Positions 56,901 to 64,000 of a DNA stretch of 64,000 nt are shown in pieces (position 1 is the first letter of the stretch; each line of letters opens with the position of its first letter). The stretch is from contig CM056743.1 in the NCBI GenBank assembly GCA_029851415.1, forward strand, positions 24,218,905 to 24,282,904. Direction: 5' to 3'. The stretch comes from Eretmocerus hayati (lineage: Eukaryota; Arthropoda; Insecta; Hymenoptera; Aphelinidae). Under the pieces are notes generated by a model. That model did not search any database. It had not been told where the DNA came from and was given only the letters and a program-made list of their open reading frames with translations. Both the position numbers and the translations under genes were made by a program.

Positions 56901-57638
56901 TTTCGTTACAGATGAAACGAAACGAAACGAAAGTTTCATGATATCGTTTCGTTATCTGATAACGTTATTGGATGTCATTCATGTTCCGTTTCTTCTGTAA
57001 CGAAACGGAATGAACCGAAACGAAATTCTCACATAGTTCCGGAAACCAAGCCTAAAACGAAACGAAACTCTTTGAATTTCGTTACATTTTCGTTATTCTC
57101 TACCGAAACGAAATTGAGGCGAGTTTCGTTTCGTTACGGAAGAAACGAAACGAAACGAATCCAAACTCTTCGAACTCATTGGGGACAGAAACGAAACGAA
57201 AGTTTCATAATATCGTTTCGTTATTTGATAACGTTATTGGATCCCCATTATGTTTCGTTTCTTCTGTAACGAAAGGAATCAAACAGAAACGGAATTCTCA
57301 TATTAATCCCTAAACGTAGCATGAAACGAAACGGAACTCTTTGAATTTCGTTACATTTTCGTTATTCTCTACCGAAACGAAATTGAGGCGAGTTTAGTTT
57401 CGTTACGGAAGAAACGAAACGAAACGAAACCAAACCCCTAAGACTCACAGAAAACCGAAACGAAACGAAAGTTTCATAATATCGTTTCGTTATCTAATAA
57501 CGTTATTATTTGTCATATTCGTTTCGTTTCTCTCGTGTGAAACGTAACAAAAGCGGGACTTAGAATCGTTTCGTTCCCAGAAACGAAACGAAACATAATG
57601 AAATTTCATCGTTTCGTTTCGTTTCTCGGAATGCCCTG
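53958..57638. mobile_element. hAT-like giant foldback element, 3.68 kb
   Basis: The termini CAGGGCTTTCCGAG and CTCGGAATGCCCTG are inverted copies with one change and are flanked by an exact 8-bp duplication. CAGGG ends with an 8-bp duplication define the hAT superfamily. Each arm is about 1.4 kb, first with 3-4 subrepeats of about 275 bp rich in CGTTTCGTTTCG and carrying CCAATAACGTTATTGG, then a non-repetitive part that also pairs (for example TAGTAGGGCACGGAACTGAC near 55392 with its complement near 56285). A loop of about 825 bp holds a 143-codon ORF. There is no transposase, so it is non-autonomous. Confidence 0.85.
55464..55895 (-). CDS. ORF in the loop of the hAT-like foldback, unknown
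   Basis: A 143-codon ORF on the minus strand lies in the unpaired centre of the element. It has a hydrophobic N-terminus, then basic and polar stretches. Part of it (a Ser-Thr-Glu-Leu-Leu-Ile-Tyr segment) resembles a frame in the arm at 54904-55131, pointing to duplicated element sequence and not an independent gene. No transposase motif. Confidence 0.2.
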   Translation of the reverse strand: MTSFMITFFGSLGSKIKRLYQKEHRNIHRKWPFRFFCRAFLGFIQAGIHYSKVSTELLIYNKTEKSFNIRPTVMSQRVESLGAITTHLGIWKRGEIRESKRPISGRDANLFSAIDEQISKLRNENPDFSPRGENSAYTQWTQN

Positions 57639-57646
57639 GTTCACAG
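57639..57646. repeat. 8-bp target-site duplication, right
   Basis: GTTCACAG, equal to 53950-53957. Confidence 0.8.
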
Positions 57647-58239
57647 CAACCCTATTAATACCGGTATATGACGCCATATGGCCTCATGACATCGTGGTTC
57701 GATCATTTACCTAAGCTGAGAACTTCACAATGTAATGTAGCTACTTTTTTGTCTTGGGAGGACGCAGATTTTTTTTTTATGACGTCGGTATTCGACTCAT
57801 TTGAGCTGTGGCAATTGGAAATTTGATGTCGTTTGTGTGAAAGTCATGACAATTTGATGGTGCGATGTACTGTGAAATTCTTTCGTTATTTTGATCAATA
57901 CTTTCATAACTTGTATGGAACTCCAATGAACTGGAGTCTTGATATCATGAATTGTGAGATATATTATATATTATTCTGGAAAGAAGAGGCTTAGATATGA
58001 GGAGTCTTTTGAGTGAATTCAACCTTACATATCAAAATATGAGTGGAATTCCCCCGTACATTCCAAATTGATGTGAGCACCTCACGCCCTTTTTGTATAA
58101 ATTGTCGCGATCCCGTCCGCTCAGAATTTATTCTTAACAATTACGTAGCTTCAAAATTATAATTTTTTTTGCATCCAAGCCAGCGTCTCGAGATGAAAAA
58201 TTTTATATTCAACTTGAAGAAATCGAAATAATCAGTCAA
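57647..58239. other. AT-rich stretch, nothing recognised
   Basis: No supported feature. Confidence 0.4.
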
Positions 58240-58369
58240 GGCGGAGTTTCGCGGCATCTTTAGTTCTAGTCCACGCGTATATGACGTTACGTCGCGGCAA
58301 CTGCCCCGTTACTTGTTTTGAATCAACAAACGCACCATTGCGTTTTCTTTTGAGGTGATGATATACGAC

Positions 58370-58520
58370 ATTAACGCTGCGCCGCGTTGTTACGTGACGT
58401 CACGCAGCTTACGTGCCGTGGCGTTTTATTTTTTTCATTGATAAAGTAATGTATGGCAATAACGATACGCCGCGTTCTTTACGCAATGACACGCAGCTCA
58501 CGTGGCGTGCCGTTTTTTCT
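58370..58520 (+). repeat. Two diverged 88-bp units with TACGTGACGTCACG-type motif
   Basis: A block CGCCGCGTTGTTACGTGACGTC near 58380 recurs as CGCCGCGTTCTTTACGCAATG near 58470, followed in both by CACGCAGCT(T/C)ACGTG. Tandem GC-rich units upstream of a retroelement ORF are often promoter repeats. TGACGTCA is the palindromic binding site of CREB/ATF-type factors. Confidence 0.5.
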
Positions 58521-59244
58521 AGATACGAAACTAAACTCAGAAACGCATCGTGGCGTGAATAACGCCTACGTTAGCTACGCATTGTACCGTTAATCGCATA
58601 AGCATCTTCTGTAAATTAATGCCACGAGAAGCAGCTGAGTGGAGAAGCGTTAGTAACGCTCCGGGCAGTTTCTCACATACTTTTAGCCTACGAAAAACGC
58701 TCCGTACCGTAGGAAGCGTCCATTGTCTTAGATACTATGAAGAGGGACTTAGAACCGAACGAACACAGAGTCTTATTTCATAATCGCACCGGGGCACATG
58801 CTCCACGCCGGATCTCGGCACGGGCCCAGGGTACGGTCTCTGCCTCCTAGTGCTATTCGCGGCCTGTACCTTCCGTCGGGCTCGCCTCGGTCTTAAAACC
58901 CGCGATTCACGTGTGATAGTGTGAATGTGTCCGGATAATCGTGGCAACCGTGAAATGTAAAAAAGTGACAATTTTTCGAGCGATGTCCCTCTGGAGATAG
59001 TGATGAAGACCTCGTGTAAACCTACTTGTGTATCGTTCCAGTAAAGAGAAAACTCGATTGGCACCAAGCTCCGCGAAAAAACTCTGTTGAAATAGTCAGA
59101 AGCCCGAGTATCGTCAGTGGAGCTCCAGCGAGAAAAAGAAACCCGAGGAGCAATTCTCTCGTTCATCGTTCCAGCGAAGAGAAGGAAACTTGAACGACGC
59201 CTTAATAATCGAAGCTCCGGCGAGAAGAAGTAACCCGAGCAAAA

Positions 59245-59442
59245 ATGGCAAGGGCAATCAACCCCGGAGCCAAGGATGCCTCACATGCCATCCTCAAGGT
59301 ACAGTTGTGGTTATCTGGCACTCCCGGTGGTCCTTGGCCCGAACACGTTGACGACCCCGAGGCGAGTCTATCCTCAAGATCCACTGTCGCCGATACGACT
59401 CCCTCATCCGACGTATCTGAAGACGAGTTGGCAACGCAGTAA
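59245..59442 (+). CDS. Short upstream ORF of the retroposon-like element
   Basis: 65 codons in the same frame as the long ORF, separated from it by TAA at 59440 and TAG at 59455. It opens Met-Ala-Arg-Ala-Ile-Asn-Pro, similar to the Met-Ala-Ser-Gln-Ala-Val-Asn-Pro start of the long ORF, and ends in an acidic Ser/Asp/Glu stretch. This may be a duplicated ORF start or an upstream regulatory ORF. Confidence 0.35.
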   Translation: MARAINPGAKDASHAILKVQLWLSGTPGGPWPEHVDDPEASLSSRSTVADTTPSSDVSEDELATQ

Positions 59443-59478
59443 ACCGACTCCGGATAGAGATCACAGCACTACGAAAAC

Positions 59479-61122
59479 ATGGCATCGCAGGCTGTCAACC
59501 CCGAGAAAAGGCTCTCAGGTCCGTCGCCGTTCCGGCAGCATATGCCCCGCGAATCAAGAGTGCGAGTGCCCCACGGCAGCAAGCCGCATTCGCATCATCA
59601 ACAGGAAGACTATTTAGCGAGCGTGTCCAAAGCCTTGTTGAACATCAGAGTCCGATATGCTTCGTCAAAAGAAGAGGATGACCCCGTGCATCCCCCCTCG
59701 CCCAACTCATCACATGCGCGCGCAACTGGGCCCTTCTCCCTCCGGCATCTCAAGCGACGCACGCGGGCAGAGAGAGCGGCTCGCAATGCGTCATGGGAAT
59801 GGACAGTTGAGGACTGCATCCCTCGAGCCACGCGCACACCGACGACCGCCATTAATCTCGACACGCGTGCTCCAATCTGCGCTCTGCTCCGATCGGCAGT
59901 GCAACATACGAAATTCTGGACTCCAGTGTTTTTCGCGAGTGCAGCCGCCGAAGCAAATATGCCTATGGTTCCAGAAGAATTTATGGCGTTAGCCAGGCAA
60001 TACGTCGCGAGCGAGTGTAATGAGACTGAACTCCTGGCGGTAGATTACGTGACAACTCAACGCGCAGTGAGACAGGCGCGCAAACACGCAGTGGCTTTCA
60101 AGAAGAGGAAGGAGGAAGAACAGCTCTGCCTTGTAAGAGCCTTGTGCCATGCCGAAAGAATTCACGAGGAACGAGAGGGAAAACTGTCGGTCTCGGAGCG
60201 CCACGACAGGTTTCCGGGCCACGCCACCATCATCGCCGGGGTGCGGCAAGAAGAAAACGACCTTCCCGTAGGCCAAAGAAGACGGGCTCAGAAGAAATCG
60301 CTACTCGCCTTGAAGCAGAGGCTGGCGCAATATCAACTCGGGAGCGGAGCGCCGTATCATCGACCCGAGCGACAAGAAGAGCGCCGTCCGGCACCGGTGG
60401 TCGCGTCAACGAGTACGCAAGGCACGCCACGCGATGAGGAGCTTCGTGAGCAACTATCGCAACATCTCGTCATGCCGTCAACTTCAGGACGCGCCAGCAA
60501 TGACGCCGAGCTGTACCACGGGCCGGCAGCACCGACGCTGAATAACCCCGGAACTGTGAGTGACGTTGACTCATCAATTCCGACGGATGCGTCGAATACA
60601 TCGATGTCATGCGAGGACGCACAACGATATTGCGGGCCAATTTTCGCCGAAGATACGGCCCCACAAGCCGGAGTCGTATCAGGAGACATACGCCCAAGCC
60701 CAGCAAACTCGACAACACCCTCACAAACGTGCGTGTATGTGACCCAGCCGGCCATCTACGAGTTATCTAGCCAGCAACATTGCGAGACCTGCGATCAACT
60801 GATCGACCAATTTCGCCTCGTCGAAGCGATCGCCCCAATGCACCAACCCAATCAGGCCACCCCGGTCGATGCAGGCAGGTCGCTCGACGCCGGAGGATCC
60901 GGCATGCAACAGTGCAACGACGACGAATTTTTATCCTTTCTGATACATACCCTGGACGACGGGCGTCCCAGCTTACGGATGAAGATTACCAAGAGAGCGA
61001 GCATCTCCAGCTCGGGTCTACGGGAACCGGACGCAGAGACGACCAAATCTCCGGCCGATTTCCAGCACACAGCTGTAACCGACCACCGTTTTGTGCTGAG
61101 GGCCCAGCCCGAAATTTGGTAG
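59479..61122 (+). CDS. Long ORF of retroposon-like element, 547 codons, unknown (ORF1-like?)
   Basis: The longest ORF in the window. The N-terminal third is rich in Arg, His, Pro and Ser. Residues about 115-290 are the most protein-like, with a charged helical stretch (many Arg, Lys, Glu and Gln). The C-terminal half is Pro/Ser/Thr/Asp-rich and probably disordered. There is one Cys-x2-Cys (Cys-Glu-Thr-Cys) but no CCHC zinc knuckles, RRM or RT motif, so it does not match the classic R1 ORF1. The absence of stops in 1.6 kb shows that it is young or under selection. Its last codons and 3' flank are duplicated in the insert at 62245-62685. Role inferred only from this context: nucleic-acid-binding protein of a non-LTR-like element. 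Confidence 0.5.
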   Translation: MASQAVNPEKRLSGPSPFRQHMPRESRVRVPHGSKPHSHHQQEDYLASVSKALLNIRVRYASSKEEDDPVHPPSPNSSHARATGPFSLRHLKRRTRAERAARNASWEWTVEDCIPRATRTPTTAINLDTRAPICALLRSAVQHTKFWTPVFFASAAAEANMPMVPEEFMALARQYVASECNETELLAVDYVTTQRAVRQARKHAVAFKKRKEEEQLCLVRALCHAERIHEEREGKLSVSERHDRFPGHATIIAGVRQEENDLPVGQRRRAQKKSLLALKQRLAQYQLGSGAPYHRPERQEERRPAPVVASTSTQGTPRDEELREQLSQHLVMPSTSGRASNDAELYHGPAAPTLNNPGTVSDVDSSIPTDASNTSMSCEDAQRYCGPIFAEDTAPQAGVVSGDIRPSPANSTTPSQTCVYVTQPAIYELSSQQHCETCDQLIDQFRLVEAIAPMHQPNQATPVDAGRSLDAGGSGMQQCNDDEFLSFLIHTLDDGRPSLRMKITKRASISSSGLREPDAETTKSPADFQHTAVTDHRFVLRAQPEIW

Positions 61123-61282
61123 TTGGGGAGGAGGATCGAGTCATTGCTGAACCAGATGTGTTTCGGTGATAGCCATCCTCCAAACCGACGCCCTGGCAGG
61201 GCGTATCCCTGACCGATGCCCATGGGGGAAATCGGGGTGGAGGCAACAAAGCCGGGCACCCGGGATATAGAAGATAAATTTC

Positions 61283-61699
61283 TGTAACCAGCTACCCCTC
61301 CGGTAGAAGGCTTTTGGGCTCCCGAGCTTTGCTGAAGCTCGGGGAGTCGTGAAATCCTCAGATGAGTCCTCTGAGAGAGCCACCCAAGGTAGCTCTCCCA
61401 CTAATCCCTAGCTTCATCCGGTCCTCGTCATTTGGCTGTTGTGACCAGCCAGAAGAAGCTTTGCGGATCCTGCGTCCTGGCAGACGTTGATTGGGGCCGA
61501 AGGGTCATCATATCCTCAAAGCAAGGTCACGGGTGCCCCGCCTTCTTTGCTGTTTCCGGGAGAATCTAAGCATTTGAGCACCAGGCTCGGGACCAGTTTC
61601 TCCCTAACGAATTCTGGCTAAAACTTGGATGCGGTGTTCTGTAACTGGGGCCAGAGTCCTACCCCGGGACACACAAACCGAGATTTGACGTCTCCGTAG
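61283..61699 (-). other. GC-rich 3' part of the minus-strand LINE, non-coding
   Basis: It continues the minus-strand LINE after the zinc-binding region without a recognisable frame. It contains an inverted CCGAGCTTTGCTGAAGCTCGG hairpin near 61324 and another near 61380 (CTCTGAGAGAGCC). It does not match the 3' untranslated region of the LINE copy at 11.1-11.5 kb. Confidence 0.4.
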
Positions 61700-62244
61700 C
61701 TGTCCAGTACACCATTGATAAAATCCGCCAGACCACGAGCTCCGCTCTCTCTGTTGCGATCACTAGGCACTAGAAGAATGCATGCTTGGCATCGTCCCAG
61801 TCTGCATCAGACATTCGACAGACCGCAGTCTCTACTTCCGCTGTCGGCACTCTCGAGAGCAGCCCTGTCGATTGAGTCTCTGCGTCAGTCAATGATCTAG
61901 CTTTTCATGAGCTCAATCGATCCGACTGATCGTGCTGGGGATCAATCTTCGCATCCCTTCCTCTTTTGTTGAGCCGTCCCATCCTTTTTTCTTCCATTCG
62001 GCAGTCTTACTTCCTCCGATGTCTCGAACGAGGGCCTCTCGGGTAGGACTGAGGCGACTCCGTTGATCTTGAGAAATCTTTGGCGTTTCCATATACGCAC
62101 TATTTTGACTACTGACAGGAGGACGGTTCGTGTACCTACTAGCACACAGGTTGCGTGGTCAGGCACCGAGCAGTACGCGCTAATCGTCTGAAGCGTGAAT
62201 TGCCGCTAGACCAGCTACATGACCCCAGATTTGTGTACCGTACA
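61700..62244 (-). pseudogene. R1-like LINE RT, C-terminal part, broken
   Basis: On the minus strand, after a Leu-Tyr-Gly-Thr-Gln-Ile-Trp-Gly start, the sequence follows the same order as the plus-strand copy at 10.3-11.1 kb: a His-Ala-Thr-Cys-Val-Leu segment, Val-x-Ile-Trp-Lys-Arg-Gln, Asp-Ala-Asp-Trp-Asp-Asp-Ala-Lys-His-Ala, and Ala-Thr-Glu-Arg-Ala-Glu-Leu-Val. Frameshifts and a stop inside the zinc-binding region show that it is dead. It is the downstream half of the gene whose palm domain lies at 62701-63440. Confidence 0.75.
62230..62244. repeat. 15-bp target-site duplication (copy 1)
   Basis: TTTGTGTACCGTACA; the partner TTTGTGCACTGTACA at 62686-62700 differs at two positions. Both encode the Tyr-(Gly/Ser)-x-Gln step of the RT, so the repeat is duplicated coding sequence. 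Confidence 0.7.
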
Positions 62245-62685
62245 GCAATTTGTCTTTTATATTCCGAGTGTCCGGCTTTCGCCTCCACCCCGGTTGCCCC
62301 CATGGGCGTGGGACAGACATACGCCCTGCCAGCGCATCGGTTTGGAGTACGGCTACTACCGAACCACATGTGGTTCAGCAATGACTCGATCCTCCTCCCC
62401 GACTACCGAATTTCGGGCTCGGACCCCAGCACAAGGCCGATGTCCACTCCTCGTCGGCGGATTTCCGGACTCCCCTAGGCTTCCTGAGCTTCTCGGGTTG
62501 ATGAGTAAATCTTTCAGGCTCGCATTGTTATCGCCCGAGTACGATTCGAATGCGAGTCTCTAAACTCACTCATTCCCGTGTTGCCGGATGGAGATGTGCG
62601 GTATCCACGCTCCGGCTGGTACTGGGGCCGGAAGCTCGTCAAAATCCAGGAATGAGACACCAGGTGCCCGAACCCTCCTTGCGGG
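62245..62685 (-). mobile_element. 441-bp 5'-truncated copy of the retroposon-like element
   Basis: On the minus strand, bases from about 62430 down to 62250 match 61105-61280 with roughly 80 percent identity by eye: GGAGGAGGATCGAGTCATTG, then CCAAACCGA, GGCAGGGCGTA and CCCATGGGGG. They end at the same AT-rich terminus. Bases 62440-62685 are more weakly similar to the C-terminal coding part. It interrupts the RT frame between two 15-bp duplications. Confidence 0.7.
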
Positions 62686-62700
62686 TTTGTGCACTGTACA
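62686..62700. repeat. 15-bp target-site duplication (copy 2)
   Basis: TTTGTGCACTGTACA, partner of 62230-62244. Confidence 0.7.
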
Positions 62701-63440
62701 TGATGATAGAGGAGCTCACGATGCTGAGTAAGGCTCTCTTGTTGGGCTTGGGTCCGTCGATGTTTGGCATGGTCTGTTGGAAGATACCGGTGACCCTGAT
62801 GGCCATCAGCGCTGCTCGTTTGACTTGAACCTTGTACCCTTCGGTCGTCGAACCACTCTCCGAGGTACTCGAGTTCCCTCTCAAAAAGGATCTCGTACCT
62901 GTTGATGGTGAACACGTTCTTCTCAAAATTCCTCCTCTTAGTAACCAGTATTGCTTCGCACTTGTGCTCGGTGAGCTCCAGCTTTTTCTTGGGAAACCAC
63001 CGGCAAATACGGTGGACGGCTTAGTTGTCCATTTTCTCATCTTGTCACGCGTTTTGGTCGATAACGACTAATGCCACATCATCCGCAAACCCAACGAGTT
63101 CCGCCCCCCCTCCCCCTGGGAGGGTTATGTTCGAGAAATCATCATTTCGCGTGATCCACTTAAATGGGTTTGACACAGATGCTTGAGCTATCCCTGCAGA
63201 GAGCTCCATCTCAACTCTCCCTTCGTCGGTGTCGCATGCAAGAACTCTGTCGCGCAGTCCGTCGCTGATGACTGCAAGCAGGTAGAGAGAGACTCTTCCG
63301 TCCAGGAACCCATTTACGCACTCCCAGCTTGCCGTATTGAAGTTGTCCTCTACATCCAGACATATTATGGCACAGAAACCTCCTCCTGGTTGCTCCACTG
63401 AAAAATTGAACCTTGTTTACAACCCTGTAGGAAGACCAGT
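62701..63440 (-). pseudogene. R1-like LINE reverse transcriptase palm region, broken
   Basis: From 63398 to 63045 the minus strand encodes RT motif A (Ile-Cys-Leu-Asp-Val-x2-x-Phe-Asn-Thr-Ala), an Asp-Thr-Asp-Glu-Gly-Arg-Val beta-hairpin, a degenerate motif B (Ala-Gly-Ile-Ala-Gln-Ala-Ser-Val where Pro-Gln-Gly-Ser-Val is expected) and the catalytic Phe-Ala-Asp-Asp box. After a frame change the thumb region (Leu-Glu-Leu-Thr-Glu-His-Lys-Cys-Glu-Ala) and the Pro-Asn-Ile-x-Gly-Pro-Lys-Pro-Asn motif follow, up to the inserted retroposon copy. Several frameshifts make it non-functional. The endonuclease and ORF1 are missing. Confidence 0.82.
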
Positions 63441-64000
63441 CGCGAAATCTGAGTTAGTGAAGGGGTAAAGATAACTTTCGCACCACTTGTTGTCCAAAAA
63501 TGGCCATTACTCAAAAAGATGCACTAGCAGGGCATATCCTTGATGTCACTTCCCATGGGATCAGGCAGAGTAGAGGCATAAGCCAGTCACCCTTGTTATC
63601 AAGGACAATGAATATCCCAGCCTCTTTGAGGTCCATGAGGTTGAGGGTGACTAAGTTCATCTACAGTATCTTGACCTCACAAAACGAACACTCGACTAGC
63701 TGCAATACTTTAATTATTCGGATATAATTCATGCATGCAATGAAATCCACCACGATCCACTGCCAATCGCTCCTCCCAGCTTCCAGTAAGCCAATAAAGA
63801 CTTCATACAAGTTCCTACTCTTAAAATTTCCGAATCGCAAATCGATCAGGAATCATTCGATATCCAACCTCACATCCACAACTCCGCGTTGTGAATAACG
63901 AGAGTCAGGCCAGAACTATCTGTCTCTTTACCAGAATATTGGAATAGACAGGGCTCTACTGCTTCTACTATCGCTACCACTGCACGCCAAAGAGTAATTG
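63441..64000. other. Window end, nothing recognised
   Basis: No supported feature; the RT homology fades above about 63440. Confidence 0.4.

Larger units (their letters stand above)
58240..61282 (+). mobile_element. Single-ORF retroposon-like element (5' limit uncertain)
   Basis: A GC-richer block with a 5' region of imperfect repeats (58370-58520 and 59010-59240), one long ORF (59479-61122), and a 160-base 3' region ending GATATAGAAGATAAATTT. A 441-bp copy of its 3' end, on the opposite strand, is inserted in the LINE at 62245-62685 with a target duplication and the same 3' terminus. That pattern, a shared 3' end with 5' truncation, indicates mobilisation by target-primed reverse transcription. 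The 5' limit is a guess based on composition. Confidence 0.55.

Noticed and set aside
59610..60755. Minus-strand and alternate-frame ORFs of 60-132 codons
   Set aside because: Shadows of the 547-codon ORF in GC-richer sequence.

Overview
The window reads as insect nuclear DNA. It is mostly AT-rich and non-coding, coding exons are short and interrupted, and one exon encodes an immunoglobulin domain typical of the insect Dpr (defective proboscis extension response) cell-surface proteins. There are R1-like non-LTR retrotransposon remnants and a remarkable number of foldback DNA elements. The order within insects cannot be read from the sequence. All calls come from reading the sequence by eye; no search or alignment was run.

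Layout. 1-7.9 kb: foldback and MITE-type elements (1-1357, 4167-4719, 4756-6596 enclosing 5073-6019, 7212-7881), an ORF remnant at 2000-2395 and a tRNA-like relic near 6.2 kb. 10.3-20.6 kb: a nested insertion. A 5'-truncated LINE (10297 onward) carries a 9.06 kb Foldback/FB-like element (11475-20529) in its A-rich tail. The LINE has a 13-bp and the FB-like element a 9-bp target duplication. The FB-like element has two 88-bp subrepeat arrays and two further foldback elements inside it. 20.6-21.4 kb: leader, Lys-tRNA primer-binding site and LTR TATA box of an LTR retroelement on the minus strand. 27.3-32.6 kb: small-gene zone, with a minus-strand secreted protein built from two CS-alpha-beta cysteine modules and a candidate plus-strand secreted peptide gene. 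A foldback element with its own ORF lies in the first intron. 32.7-52 kb: mostly TIR/foldback elements, with the Dpr-like Ig exon at 46.3 kb. 53.9-57.6 kb: a 3.68 kb hAT-like foldback with 8-bp target duplication. 58.3-63.4 kb: a GC-richer block with a plus-strand single-ORF retroposon-like element next to a broken minus-strand R1-like reverse transcriptase; the RT is interrupted by a 441-bp truncated copy of that same retroposon.

How it fits together. The only host genes supported with some confidence are the Dpr-like gene (one exon visible) and the CS-alpha-beta gene, both on the minus strand. Since introns of dpr genes are usually long, the small secreted-protein genes may lie within an intron of the Dpr-like gene. 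Almost everything else is transposon sequence, largely non-autonomous, with insertions inside insertions that allow a relative chronology.
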